This document shows, in pieces, positions 8,545 to 17,566 of a stretch of 64,000 nt of DNA. The stretch is from Bordetella flabilis (GTDB lineage Bacteria; Pseudomonadota; Gammaproteobacteria; Burkholderiales; Burkholderiaceae_B). The notes below the pieces were generated by a model, which was not told the DNA's origin, did no database searches, and saw nothing but the letters and a program-made list of their open reading frames with translations. How positions within the stretch are numbered: position 1 is the stretch's first letter; each line of letters starts with the position of its first letter. The stretch spans positions 2,914,001 to 2,978,000 of the forward strand of contig NZ_CP016172.1 in assembly GCF_001676725.1 (NCBI RefSeq). The letters run 5' to 3'. A program made the translations under genes and the position numbers.

Positions 8545-8550
8545 GCGGGT

Positions 8551-8853
8551 ATGGAATTGCTCGAAATATTCAAAGCCCTCTCAAACCGCACGCGCCTGGA
8601 AATCTTGAAAGGTTTGAAGGATCCCGCGAAGAACTTCCCTCCACAGGATGAAGGTGACGTTCTAACAGTAGGAGTCTGCGTCAGCAGTATTCAAGAAGGC
8701 GTCGGACTGTCGCAGTCGACGGTGTCCGATTATCTAGCCACTCTGCAACGCGCAGGCTTGGTCGAAGTCAGGCGCATCGGCCAGTGGACCTACTATAAGC
8801 GGAACGAAGCAACCATCAGTGCGCTTGCCGAGATCATAGGCAAAGAGCTGTGA
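8551..8853 (+). CDS. ArsR-family winged-helix regulator
   Basis: 100 residues, typical for the ArsR family. It opens with MELLEIFKALSNRTRLEILK, the standard dimerisation helix, and has the recognition helix region VGLSQSTVSDYLATLQRAG and the wing EVRRIGQWTYYKRN. It has no paired metal-binding cysteines; the only cysteine is C43 (VGVCVSS), so a metal sensor is unlikely and a redox or electrophile sensor is possible. It is followed 63 bp downstream by a quinone oxidoreductase gene that carries the same operator, so it very likely represses itself and that gene. Ligand unknown. Confidence 0.88.
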   Translation: MELLEIFKALSNRTRLEILKGLKDPAKNFPPQDEGDVLTVGVCVSSIQEGVGLSQSTVSDYLATLQRAGLVEVRRIGQWTYYKRNEATISALAEIIGKEL

Positions 8854-8869
8854 TTTTTTTTACCGCAAT

Positions 8870-8889
8870 ATATCGGTAATTCCCGATAT
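8870..8889 (+). promoter_or_regulatory. Second ArsR-type operator, upstream of the quinone oxidoreductase gene
   Basis: ATATCGG (8870-8876) and CCGATAT (8883-8889) form a perfect 7-bp inverted repeat around a 6-bp centre. It has the same 20-bp span and the same half-site as the element at 8522-8541. It ends 27 bp before the ATG at 8917 in a T-rich intergenic stretch. The match between both sites is the evidence that the ArsR protein controls both genes. Confidence 0.75.
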
Positions 8890-8916
8890 TCCTTTTTAAC
8901 GAAACGAGGATGTGCA

Positions 8917-9912
8917 ATGAAAGCGTTAAGACTTAAATCATTTGGAGGCCCGGAAGCGTTTGAACTTGGCGACGTGCCCAAGCCTGTGCCGGACACGGGA
9001 CAAGTCCTGGTCCGGGTACATGCAACCTCCATCAATCCGTTGGATTACCAAGTCCGACGTGGCGATTATTCCGACTTGGTGCAACTACCGGCTATTACCG
9101 GACACGACATATCTGGCGTTATCGAGGCGGTCGGACCGGGTGTGACGACTTTCTCTCCAGGGGACGAAGTCTGGTACACCCCGCAAATATTTGGGGGGCC
9201 TGGGAGTTATGCCGAGTACCACGTTGCTGCGGAAGGGATTATCGGCAAGAAGCCTCCCTCGCTGAGCCATCTTGAGGCCGCAAGCTTGACCCTGGTTGGC
9301 GGGACGGCGTGGGAAGCATTGGTCGTTCGTGCGGCGCTGAAAGTGGGGGAAAGCATTCTGGTACACGGCGGCGCCGGAGGGGTCGGTCATGTGGCGATCC
9401 AGCTGGCAAAAGCCATGGGGGCAAGAGTGTTCACGACCGTGCGTGAAGCAAACTTTGACTTCGCACGAAGTTTGGGTGCGGATGTGGTCATCGACTACGG
9501 GAACGAAGATTATGTCGACGCCGTCATGCGCGAAACGGGTGGCCGCGGAGTCGATGTCGTGTTCGACACCATTGGCGGTAACACGTTGACGCGCAGCCCC
9601 GACGTGCTCGCACAACTTGGCCGCGTTGTCACGATCGTGGACATTGCGCAGCCACAAAACGTCGTTCAGGCCTGGGGCAAGAACGCGAGTTATCACTTCG
9701 TGTTCACAAGACAAAACCGCGGCAAGCTCGATGAGTTGAGCGCATTGGTAGAGCGCGGTCAGCTGCGGCCTCACGTGGGCGCCGTCTACTCGCTTGCCGA
9801 CATTCCGCTCGCCCATGCCCTGCTGGAGACACCCAACAACGGTGTTCGAGGAAAAATCGCGATAGCGGTCGAGCCATCGGCTCACCCGGCGAGTGCGGAC
9901 TTTCGACCATAG
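8917..9912 (+). CDS. Zinc-independent MDR-family quinone oxidoreductase
   Basis: 331 residues of the medium-chain dehydrogenase/reductase superfamily, quinone-reductase branch. It begins with [20 protein letters not shown], has the substrate-domain motif [17 protein letters not shown], and the NADPH-binding motif [20 protein letters not shown]. The structural-zinc cysteine cluster of true alcohol dehydrogenases is absent. Members reduce quinones or activated alkenes with NADPH. A good ribosome-binding site (GAGGA) precedes the ATG. Control by the upstream ArsR regulator through paired operators suggests a response to quinones or other electrophiles. It converges with the sulfatase gene 26 bp downstream. 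Confidence 0.9.
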   Translation: MKALRLKSFGGPEAFELGDVPKPVPDTGQVLVRVHATSINPLDYQVRRGDYSDLVQLPAITGHDISGVIEAVGPGVTTFSPGDEVWYTPQIFGGPGSYAEYHVAAEGIIGKKPPSLSHLEAASLTLVGGTAWEALVVRAALKVGESILVHGGAGGVGHVAIQLAKAMGARVFTTVREANFDFARSLGADVVIDYGNEDYVDAVMRETGGRGVDVVFDTIGGNTLTRSPDVLAQLGRVVTIVDIAQPQNVVQAWGKNASYHFVFTRQNRGKLDELSALVERGQLRPHVGAVYSLADIPLAHALLETPNNGVRGKIAIAVEPSAHPASADFRP

Positions 9913-9938
9913 AGCTCACTGTAAAGGAATGCCATGAT

Positions 9939-11546
9939 TCATGAAATCGGGGCATCCTGGATGTCGATCCGGCCTAGGGCTTCCCCCTCCGGCCTGGGAT
10001 GATCGGGCGCAACCGGCGCGACAGGCGGATAGCGCAATTTGCCCTTGACGACCGACGGACTGGATTGCGCCCCGGACCGCACATACTGGCGCGAGGCATC
10101 CACCGTGGGCTGGTAGTCCCATGGCCGGTAATCGCCGGTCAGCAAGGCCTGCTGGATCAATAGCCGCCGCCGCTGGCTGTCCAGGATGGCGCGATGCAAC
10201 GCCGGCGCGTCCCAGCGCTGCTCCGCCAACTCAAGCAGCCGGGCAAAGACGGATGCCGCCGAGGGATCGCCAGCGCGATTGTTCAATTCATGCGGGTCCT
10301 CGTCCAGCCTGTATAGCTGCGGTGCATCGCCGGCCGCAACGATCAGCTTCCATGGACCGTTGACCACCATAAGGCATGGCGCGTTCGCCCCCTCCCCGTT
10401 CATCTCGCCGTATATCGCCACATCATCGCCGTCCTCCTGTCCAGGCGCTCGCAGGAAGGGCGCCAGACTGCGTCCATCCAGTTCCTGGCGCTGCGCCTGC
10501 GGCAGGGAGATGCCGGCCAGTTCCGCGATGGTGGGAAACAGATCGACCAGCGAAGCCAGGGCTTTGCAGGATGCGCCTTGCACCTGCCCAGGCAGGCTTA
10601 CCAGCAGCGGAATGCGCACGGCGCCCTCGAAATGGGTCCATTTGTACCAGAGCCCCCGCTCCCCCAGCATATCGCCGTGGTCGGCCGTCAAAACGATGAC
10701 GGTATTACTGCCCAGGTCCATCAGGTCCAGCGCGTCCAGCAAGCGGCCCACTTGCGTGTCCACGTAGCTCACCATCGCGTAATAGGCGTGGCGCGCCGTC
10801 CGCACGTGGTCGTCCGTGACGATGTGTTCGTCCTGGCGGAACATATGCCACAGGCGCCGGCTGTGGGCGTCGCGTTCCTCCTCGGGAATCGGGCCGACTA
10901 CCGGCATGTCGATATCCTGGCGGCGATACAGGTCCAGCATGTCAGGCGTCGACACATACGGATTGTGCGGATGCGACATGGACACAGCCAGGAAGAATGG
11001 CTTGTCGCGGTGTAGTCGGCCCACATCGTAGATGCGCTGGATCGCCTTGTTGACCACGTCGTCGTCGTAGTCCAGCTGCATGCTGCGGCGACAAGCGCCC
11101 GCCTCTACCACCGCGCGCATATTCATTCCCGTCGGCGCAACAGGCAAGGCTTCGCGCCAGTCCGGCGTCCAGCCGAAATCGGTGGGATAGATATCGGTGG
11201 TGAGGCGCTCCTGGAAGCCATGCTGCTGGTCGGGGCCGACAAAGTGCATTTTGCCCGAGAGCAAGGTCGTATAGCCCGCGAGCTTCAGGTAATGCAGGAA
11301 GGTCGGCACTTCCGCCGAAAACTCCGAGGCGTTGTCATACACGCCGACTGCGCTGGGCAGCCGTCCGCTAAGCATCGCGACCCTGGATGGCGCGCAAAGC
11401 GGAAAGTTGCAATACATGCGTTCGAATCGGGTCGCGCGCGCAGCCAGTCTGTCGATATTGGGCGTCTTGCACACGGGATTGCCGTAGAGGCGCAGCGCGA
11501 AGGCGGTCAATTGATCCGCCATCAGGAACAGGAAGTTCGGAGCCAT
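9939..11546 (-). CDS. betC: Choline-sulfatase (type I sulfatase)
   Basis: 535 residues. The sulfatase signature CAPSRVAMLSGRLPS contains C51, the residue converted to formylglycine. D11 in LFLMADQ and the TADHGDMLGERGLWYKW region supply metal ligands. The stretch SGKMHFVGPDQQHGF followed by DIYPTDFGWTPDW is characteristic of BetC-type choline-sulfatases. BetC hydrolyses choline-O-sulfate to choline and sulfate. There is no signal peptide, so it is cytoplasmic like BetC. It is the second gene of a unit whose first gene is a Bug receptor ending 7 bp upstream. The usual neighbours betI, betA, betB and a choline-sulfate transporter are missing, so another sulfate ester remains possible. Confidence 0.87.
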   Translation of the reverse strand: MAPNFLFLMADQLTAFALRLYGNPVCKTPNIDRLAARATRFERMYCNFPLCAPSRVAMLSGRLPSAVGVYDNASEFSAEVPTFLHYLKLAGYTTLLSGKMHFVGPDQQHGFQERLTTDIYPTDFGWTPDWREALPVAPTGMNMRAVVEAGACRRSMQLDYDDDVVNKAIQRIYDVGRLHRDKPFFLAVSMSHPHNPYVSTPDMLDLYRRQDIDMPVVGPIPEEERDAHSRRLWHMFRQDEHIVTDDHVRTARHAYYAMVSYVDTQVGRLLDALDLMDLGSNTVIVLTADHGDMLGERGLWYKWTHFEGAVRIPLLVSLPGQVQGASCKALASLVDLFPTIAELAGISLPQAQRQELDGRSLAPFLRAPGQEDGDDVAIYGEMNGEGANAPCLMVVNGPWKLIVAAGDAPQLYRLDEDPHELNNRAGDPSAASVFARLLELAEQRWDAPALHRAILDSQRRRLLIQQALLTGDYRPWDYQPTVDASRQYVRSGAQSSPSVVKGKLRYPPVAPVAPDHPRPEGEALGRIDIQDAPIS

Positions 11547-11553
11547 GATCTCT

Positions 11554-12621
11554 TCAAGAGGCAGAAGCGTTCATCTTGTCCAGCAGACGTGCCCACATGC
11601 GCGACTCGCGCTCGATGCGCGCCTGCAATGCGGCTGCGTCGGCGAAGGCGGGTTCGATACCGAGTCCGCGCAGGCGCTCGGCCGTCGCCGGGTCGTCCAG
11701 GCTGGTACGCAGCGCCACGGCGAAACGCGCCACCACATCCGCGGAGAGGCCACGTGGTCCCACCACGCCCAGCCAGGAACTACCCTCGAAGCCGACCAGC
11801 CCCAAAGACGATAACGGCTTGACGTCCGGCAGCAGCGTCTGCCGGCTCGTCGAGGTCAGGCCCAGCGCTCGCAGGCGGCCTGAGCGGATCTGCGGCAATA
11901 CGCCCGGGATCAGCGCCACGATGAAGTCGATGTCGCCGGCCAGCAGCCCCTGCACCGCCGGAGCCAGCCCCTTGTAGGGCACGTGCTCCACCTTCAGGCC
12001 GAAGTCGTACTTGAGCCACTCACCGTACAAATGCCCCGCCGTGCCGTTTCCTCCGGATCCGAAGGTCAGTCGCTGGGACCTGGCGCGCTTGATGAACTCG
12101 TCCACCGTCGCGATGCCGGCGTTCTCGTTCACCACCAGGACGCTGGCAAGATCGCCAAGCTGGGCCACCGGCGACAGGTCTGTCTGCGGTTTGAAGCCGG
12201 CATCCTTGTAGAAGGTCGGATTGACCGTAAGAATGGAATCCAGCACCAGCATGAACTCATAGCCGTCCGCCGGCGCCCTTGCCATGGCGGCCGCGGCGAT
12301 ATTGCCGCCCGCGCCCGCCTTGTTGACCACCACAATGGTCTGCCGCAATGCCTGTCCCAGCGGCACGCCGACCGTACGGCCGGCGATGTCGACGGGGCCG
12401 CCGGGCGCGAAGGGAATCACCACGTCGATAGGCTTCTGCGGCCATCCGGCCGCGGCCCCGTCGGCATGGGAGGAGATGGGAAGCGCCGCCGCCAGGCCCG
12501 CCAGCGCGCCTCCGATGAAGTCCCGCCGCGTCCAGGCGTCCTGTACCGGCGTTGCCGCCGTACGCCGCGCCCCCGTGCCGCCGCGAGGCGGTGCATCCGC
12601 GTACTTGTCTGCCTTCAACAT
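11554..12621 (-). CDS. Bug-family (TctC) periplasmic receptor, Tat-type leader
   Basis: 355 residues from ATG 12621, which has GGAG 6 bp upstream; the open frame continues to 12669 without support. A long leader carries a twin-arginine motif, RRDFIGGALAG (R32-R33), so export by Tat is likely, unlike the Sec leaders of most other Bug proteins here. The mature part has the family hallmarks WPQKPIDVVIPFAPGGPVD, AGAGGNIAAAAMARAPADGY and HVPYKGLAPAVQGLLAGDI. It is cotranscribed with the choline-sulfatase gene, so a sulfate ester or a small organic acid is a reasonable ligand guess. No TctA/TctB genes lie nearby. Confidence 0.9.
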   Translation of the reverse strand: MLKADKYADAPPRGGTGARRTAATPVQDAWTRRDFIGGALAGLAAALPISSHADGAAAGWPQKPIDVVIPFAPGGPVDIAGRTVGVPLGQALRQTIVVVNKAGAGGNIAAAAMARAPADGYEFMLVLDSILTVNPTFYKDAGFKPQTDLSPVAQLGDLASVLVVNENAGIATVDEFIKRARSQRLTFGSGGNGTAGHLYGEWLKYDFGLKVEHVPYKGLAPAVQGLLAGDIDFIVALIPGVLPQIRSGRLRALGLTSTSRQTLLPDVKPLSSLGLVGFEGSSWLGVVGPRGLSADVVARFAVALRTSLDDPATAERLRGLGIEPAFADAAALQARIERESRMWARLLDKMNASAS

Positions 12622-12861
12622 GCTTGTCTCCGCCGTTGTCGTGCTTATGCGGAGCGATATTAGAGACATCGTTGCCGCAGCGGAAATAGGAATTGATGCG
12701 AGGGGGCATCATCGAAAATGATGGCCTCACAAGGGCGGGCTCAAGAAGTCGCTAAGGTAGCGTGGCCGCCTTGTGAGCCCCGGGCGATCCTGTATTGGCA
12801 TCCATCTGAACATTCTGTACAGTCGGATTCCCCCTTCAAGATTCAGCGCAGGAATCAATCC

Positions 12862-13830
12862 ATGGCTTACGATCCGGGCATCCAGGAGTATGTAGATCGT
12901 TCGCGCAAGGCATTGGGGGAAATGGGCGACCTCGGCAGCCTGACGTTGGCGCAGCGGCGCGCACGCGCCGACCGTCAAGCCGCGCTGATCAATGAGCCCT
13001 ACCCTGCCTCGCTGGCCGTCAACGATACCTATATCGTGCTGCCGGGACGCGAAATCCTCGTGCGGGTGTATCGGCCGCGCGGAGACGGGCCGCTGCCGGC
13101 CATCGTATACCTGCATGGCGGCAGTTTCGTCGCGGGCAGCCCGCAAGGACATGATTTCATCACCGCCAGCCTGGCTTGCAATACCGGGGCGCAGGTGCTC
13201 AGCGTGCATTACCGCCGTGCGCCCGAGAACCCCTATCCTGCGCCAACCGAAGATGCCTACGAGGCCCTGATGTGGGCGGCCCGCGAGGCGCAGATGCTCG
13301 GCATCGATCCGCAGCGTATTGCCGTTGCGGGCGACAGCGCCGGTGGCAACCTGGCCGCGGCCTGCGCCCTACTGGCGCGCGACCGCGACGGTCCCTCCGT
13401 GCGCATGCAAGCCCTGATCTACCCGACGCTGGATGCCGACCTCGATACGCCCAGCTACCTGCACAATACCCAGGACGCCTTCCTGACCCGCGAGGCGATG
13501 GCCTTCGCCTTGGAATCGTTCCTGCCGCCTGCGGTGGCGGCCATGCGCGACGATGGCTATGCACTGCCCATGCGGGCGGCGGACCACGCCGGCTTGCCGC
13601 CGGCATATCTGCTGCTGGCCGACCACGACCCCTTGCTGGACGACGGCAAACGCTACGCCGAAAAACTACGGGCCGCCGGTGTTGCGGTGGAGATGCGCAT
13701 CGGCGCAGGCATGATCCATGGCTTTCTGCGGGCGCGTCGGCTCAGTGCTGCGGTCGACGCGGAATTCCACCTTTTGTGTGCGGCTTTACGACGGGGGCTG
13801 GGGCTGCCGGAACCCGCCGAACCCTGGTGA
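12862..13830 (+). CDS. Alpha/beta-hydrolase of the HSL/acetyl-esterase family
   Basis: 322 residues from ATG 12862 (AGGA 8 bp upstream; the frame is open further upstream without support). It has the oxyanion-hole motif YLHGGSFVAGS, the nucleophile elbow GDSAGGNLAAA, the acid-residue region LLADHDPLLDDG and the catalytic histidine in GMIHGFLRA. That is the hormone-sensitive-lipase group of carboxylesterases. No signal peptide is present. It is divergent from the Bug-sulfatase unit and faces the IclR/SDR/Baeyer-Villiger module. A monooxygenase that makes esters or lactones nearby makes an ester-cleaving role attractive. Confidence 0.88.
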   Translation: MAYDPGIQEYVDRSRKALGEMGDLGSLTLAQRRARADRQAALINEPYPASLAVNDTYIVLPGREILVRVYRPRGDGPLPAIVYLHGGSFVAGSPQGHDFITASLACNTGAQVLSVHYRRAPENPYPAPTEDAYEALMWAAREAQMLGIDPQRIAVAGDSAGGNLAAACALLARDRDGPSVRMQALIYPTLDADLDTPSYLHNTQDAFLTREAMAFALESFLPPAVAAMRDDGYALPMRAADHAGLPPAYLLLADHDPLLDDGKRYAEKLRAAGVAVEMRIGAGMIHGFLRARRLSAAVDAEFHLLCAALRRGLGLPEPAEPW

Positions 13831-13990
13831 GCGGGATGGCCTCGCCCATGTAGACACAGGCGGCCAGGTCTCCGTCGAATCGGGGGCTTCCATCGAAGCT
13901 TTGGCCGGATACTCCGCGGCTTGGCCGACCAGTGTGAGAATCGGGAATATGCAGACATCACGCGGCCAACGCCGCACTTGGGTGCTATCC

Positions 13991-14845
13991 TCAATCAAGC
14001 CGAAGGCGGCCGAGTTCGGGTGACATCCGGTCCGCGAAGGCCAGCATCGCCTCCGCTACTTCAGCGATCTTCTGTTCAGTCATTGTGTAGCTGAAGTTGG
14101 CTGCCGTCAGGACCAGCTCCAACGGCCCAGCCTGTGAAAAGATCGGGACCGCAATCTGCGTCAGTCCCCGCCTTCTGTCACCGGAGTCCAAGGCGTACCC
14201 ACGGGTCCGTGTCAGTTCGATACGCTGGACATATTCCTCGAACGGAGGCTGCCGGAACCATTCCGTCTGGCCATATGCCGCTTCGATCAATTCAGGCGTG
14301 GCGCCGGAAAATGCCGCCATGACCAGGCCTGACGCACCGGAAAACCGGGGCGATCGGCGGCCCACGCTGAAATAGCTGTCGACGCGGAATCCGCCGCCTA
14401 CAAAATCCAGCAGCACCAGGTCATAGCTTTTCTCGACCTTGGCCAGCGCGACGGTTACGCCGACGCGCTCGGCCAGCGAAAACATCTCGGGCCTGATGAC
14501 ATCGAGCAGTCCGCTCGTTCGCAGGACCCCGTGCGCCAGCTCCAGCACCATGATTCCGACGCTGTAGGTCTGGTCGCGCTCGTTGTAGGCGACAAGCCCC
14601 TCGCGCTGGAAGGTCCGGAGAATATTGAATGCCGTCCCGCGATGCAGCCCGGTCTCGCGCGCAACTTCGCTGGCCCGTTGGGGACGCTGCGCCCGATGGA
14701 GAGCACGCAGCACCGCCAGCCCCGAAATGATCGCACCTACCGGTTTGCCGAGCACCCGTTCCGAGCCGCCCGCGCGTTCGGACTTTGCGGAGCGATCAGG
14801 CTTGTCCGTTTGCGGTTCGGTGTCGATCTCGTACTCAGTAGTCAC
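13991..14845 (-). CDS. IclR-family transcriptional regulator
   Basis: 284 residues from a GTG start at 14845. A polar N-terminal extension is followed by the winged HTH (AIISGLAVLRALHRAQRP, ARETGLHRGTAFNILRTFQ) and the IclR effector domain with GASGLVMAAFSG, ELTRTRGYALDSGDRRRGL and QIAVPIFSQ. IclR proteins bind small carboxylic or aromatic ligands. It lies downstream of the SDR and monooxygenase genes on the same strand, separated by a hairpin and an inverted repeat, and is the obvious candidate regulator of that module and perhaps of the divergent Bug gene. Confidence 0.9.
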   Translation of the reverse strand: MTTEYEIDTEPQTDKPDRSAKSERAGGSERVLGKPVGAIISGLAVLRALHRAQRPQRASEVARETGLHRGTAFNILRTFQREGLVAYNERDQTYSVGIMVLELAHGVLRTSGLLDVIRPEMFSLAERVGVTVALAKVEKSYDLVLLDFVGGGFRVDSYFSVGRRSPRFSGASGLVMAAFSGATPELIEAAYGQTEWFRQPPFEEYVQRIELTRTRGYALDSGDRRRGLTQIAVPIFSQAGPLELVLTAANFSYTMTEQKIAEVAEAMLAFADRMSPELGRLRLD

Positions 14846-14915
14846 GATGAATCATTCCTCTCACTGCTTCGTTTGCAACCGCGACGCCATCGCTTTCAGG
14901 CGAGCACAATAAGAC

Positions 14916-14936
14916 AGCCCGGGGAACTGCCGGGCT
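14916..14936 (-). terminator. Hairpin between the SDR and IclR genes
   Basis: AGCCCGG (14916-14922) pairs perfectly with CCGGGCT (14930-14936) around a 7-nt loop. It lies downstream of the SDR stop on the minus strand. The following bases on that strand are only partly T-rich (GTCTTATTGT), so termination is plausible but may be partial. Confidence 0.4.
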
Positions 14937-14938
14937 TC

Positions 14939-14959
14939 CGGGAAATATAATACTTCCCG
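14939..14959. promoter_or_regulatory. Inverted repeat upstream of the IclR gene
   Basis: CGGGAA (14939-14944) and TTCCCG (14954-14959) form a perfect dyad with a 9-bp A+T-rich centre (ATATAATAC), about 95 bp upstream of the regulator start. IclR-family operators often have GGAA/TTCC half-sites with an A+T-rich middle, so an autoregulatory site is a reasonable reading. No binding data are implied. Confidence 0.45.
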
Positions 14960-14997
14960 TGCCTTGCCCTGCAAGGTTCACCATCCGGACAATCCCC

Positions 14998-15756
14998 TCA
15001 AGAGGCCAACGGCACGCCCGCCGTGGATCCGCCGTCCACGGCGATCGTTGTGCCGGTAATGAACGACGCCTCTTCCGAGCACAGGAATGCGATGGCCGCC
15101 GCGACGTCGGCCTCGGTGCACAAACGGCCGAGAGGCGTCGTCGCCGATAAATGGAACCCGCCTTGCGCAGGGCTCGACATGATCTTTTCCGTCATCGGCG
15201 TTTTCAGCATGCTGGGACAGATGCAGTTCACGCGTATCTGCCTATGGGCCACTTCAAGCGCAAGCGTGCGAGCCAGGAACTGAAGCGCGACCTTGGAAGC
15301 CGCGTAAGCACCGTTTCCCGCCTTCGGACGCTGTCCAGCCGCCGACGATATGGCGACGATCGATCCGCCGCTATCCGGGAAATGAGGCAGCGCTGCCTGG
15401 ACGCACCGCCAGAAACCTTTCGTGTTCACGTCGAAGGTCACATCGTAGACGTCATCCGTCATGTCGGCCAGCGACGCTGGAAGCAGCACGCCGGCGGTGA
15501 ACACCAGCGCATCGATGCCGCCGTGGCGGTTCGCGCTCTCGGCGAAAGCGTGATGAAGACCATCACGGTCCCTGACGTCTGCAGCCATGCCCAACACGCG
15601 GGCTCCCGGCATGGCCAGGGTTTTCTCGGCGTCTTTCACCCTTTCGGCGTTGACATCGATAATCGTGGTGGCCGCCCCGCGCGCAAGAAAATGACGCGCC
15701 ACTTCCAGACCGATGCCCGACGCTCCTCCGACCACGAACACGCTATTGACGGTCAT
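14998..15756 (-). CDS. Short-chain dehydrogenase/reductase
   Basis: 252 residues of a classical SDR: cofactor motif VVGGASGIGLEVARHF, an NAG-like VFTAGVLLP, catalytic serine in IVAISSAAGQ and the YAASKVAL motif. The acidic residue after beta-2 (IIDVNAE) favours NAD over NADP. Its ATG overlaps the stop of the monooxygenase gene by four bases (ATGA), so the two are translationally coupled. It probably oxidises an alcohol to the ketone that the monooxygenase uses. Confidence 0.9.
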   Translation of the reverse strand: MTVNSVFVVGGASGIGLEVARHFLARGAATTIIDVNAERVKDAEKTLAMPGARVLGMAADVRDRDGLHHAFAESANRHGGIDALVFTAGVLLPASLADMTDDVYDVTFDVNTKGFWRCVQAALPHFPDSGGSIVAISSAAGQRPKAGNGAYAASKVALQFLARTLALEVAHRQIRVNCICPSMLKTPMTEKIMSSPAQGGFHLSATTPLGRLCTEADVAAAIAFLCSEEASFITGTTIAVDGGSTAGVPLAS

Positions 15757-17423
15757 ATCCTTGCCTCCATATCCGAGACCGCTTTCTGCAGATCGAAACC
15801 GCGATAGCCATCAGCGACAACCTCTTCGCAGATCTTGATATAGGCGGGCAGGCCCGCGACATAGGGCATGAACACGCGGGGCTTTCCCGGGATGTTGGCG
15901 CCGACATACCAGGAGTTGGTCGCTTTCGGGAACAGGGTGCCATTGGCGACCTCGTTCACATGCCGGACCCATGCGTCCTCGGCTTCGGACGTGGGCTCGA
16001 TCGTGGCGACTTCGTTCGCGTCGAGATGGCTCAGGCAATCCGAAATCCATTCGACGTGCTGTTCGATCGCCGTGACCATATTCGCCTTCACGGACGGGCT
16101 GCCGGGGCCGGTAACGAGAAACATATTGGGAAAGCCGTGGACCATGAGTCCAAGGTAGGTGGCAGGCCCGGCCCGCCACTTGTGGCTGAGCCGCTCACCT
16201 CCGCGTCCGGTAATCGATACTTCATTCAGTGCGCCGGTCATGGCGTCGAACCCGGTCGCGAAGGCGATGATGTCGACTTCGTACTCGGCCTCGGTGGTCC
16301 GCACGCCCTTCTCCGTGATTTCCTTGATGGGCGTGCGGCGGGCGTCCACGAGCTTCACGTTGTCCCGGTTGAAGGACTCGTAGTAGTTCGTATCCACACA
16401 AAGACGCCGCGATCCGATGGGGTGGTCGCGCGGGGTCAGGATTTCGGCTGTCTCAGGGTCTTTGACTATCGACCGGATCTTCTCGCGCACGAATGAAGCC
16501 AGGCTTTCATTCGCCTCCGGATTGCGCAACAGGTCGGTGAATGCGCCCATCATGCGTGCGCTTCCGCCCTTTGCCCACAACTGCTCGTAAAGCCGCACTC
16601 GCTCCTCGTGCGGAATGTCCAGCGCCGACTTGGTCGGGATCGCGACGCGTGACATCCCCGAAGATTGCTTGCGTGCGGCTTTGCGAAGCGCGGGATAGTT
16701 TTCTTTCTGCTCTCGCTCTTCGTCATCCCGCATCGGGTGATTGTGGGCAGGCACGCTGAAATTCGCTGTCCTCTGGAAGACGGTGACGCAGCTTGCCTGT
16801 GCCGCGATCTTGGGAAGCATTTGCACGCCCGTCGCGCCGGTGCCGATCAGCGCCACACGCTTGCCCGTAAAGTCCACGCCCTCTTTCGGCCAGCGAGCCG
16901 AATGGTGCCATTCGCCCTTGAATCGCTCGATGCCCGCAAAGTCGGGGACACGCGGCGTCGATAGATTGCCGCTTGCCATGATGCAGAAGCGGGCCTCCAC
17001 CAAGGGGCCCTTGTCGGTGGAGACCATCCAGACCGCACGTTCTTCGTCGAAGCGCATTTCCGTGACGCGTGTTTCGAAGCGGATGTATCGCCGCAAGTCG
17101 AAGCGGTCAGCCACGTGGTTCAGGTAGGCGAGGATTTCCGGTTGCTCGGCATAACGGTGCGACCAGCTCCACTCCTGCTGCAGTTCGTTGGAGAAAGAAT
17201 AGGAATAGTCGAGGCTCTCAACGTCGCAACGTGCGCCCGGATAGCGATTCCAGAACCATGTGCCCCCGACTCCGTCGGCCGCTTCGATACAGCGGACCGT
17301 CAACCCGAGCTTGCGCATCCGAAAGATTCCATAAAGCCCGCCGAAACCCGCGCCGACGACCAGGACGTCGACACGCTCGGGCGCGGATTGCGCGCGGGAT
17401 TGGAATTGGGTGACCTCGGACAT
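15753..17423 (-). CDS. Baeyer-Villiger-type flavin monooxygenase
   Basis: 556 residues from ATG 17423, which has a strong ribosome-binding site (GAGGAGGAGAC). The FAD motif GAGFGGLYG (about 24-32), GVGGTWFWNRYPGARCD, the Baeyer-Villiger fingerprint FKGEWHHSARWP (168-179) and the second Rossmann motif GTGATG (194-199) are all present. SRRLCVDTNYYESF matches the region with the active-site arginine of cyclohexanone and phenylacetone monooxygenases. These enzymes insert oxygen next to a ketone using NADPH and O2, giving an ester or lactone. It is coupled to the SDR gene downstream and divergent from a Bug receptor gene. Confidence 0.92.
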   Translation of the reverse strand: MSEVTQFQSRAQSAPERVDVLVVGAGFGGLYGIFRMRKLGLTVRCIEAADGVGGTWFWNRYPGARCDVESLDYSYSFSNELQQEWSWSHRYAEQPEILAYLNHVADRFDLRRYIRFETRVTEMRFDEERAVWMVSTDKGPLVEARFCIMASGNLSTPRVPDFAGIERFKGEWHHSARWPKEGVDFTGKRVALIGTGATGVQMLPKIAAQASCVTVFQRTANFSVPAHNHPMRDDEEREQKENYPALRKAARKQSSGMSRVAIPTKSALDIPHEERVRLYEQLWAKGGSARMMGAFTDLLRNPEANESLASFVREKIRSIVKDPETAEILTPRDHPIGSRRLCVDTNYYESFNRDNVKLVDARRTPIKEITEKGVRTTEAEYEVDIIAFATGFDAMTGALNEVSITGRGGERLSHKWRAGPATYLGLMVHGFPNMFLVTGPGSPSVKANMVTAIEQHVEWISDCLSHLDANEVATIEPTSEAEDAWVRHVNEVANGTLFPKATNSWYVGANIPGKPRVFMPYVAGLPAYIKICEEVVADGYRGFDLQKAVSDMEARI

Positions 17424-17566
17424 GTCTCCTCCTCGTAGAACAATGAACGTCGGTCCCAGAATGACGGCAGCGCACATGACGCACGGTGTGCACTCGCAAG
17501 GGCCGGAATATCGCGTCAGTGAGCCATGGTAGTTGAAGCACGTGTCGTTTGCAATATAGCACTAGG

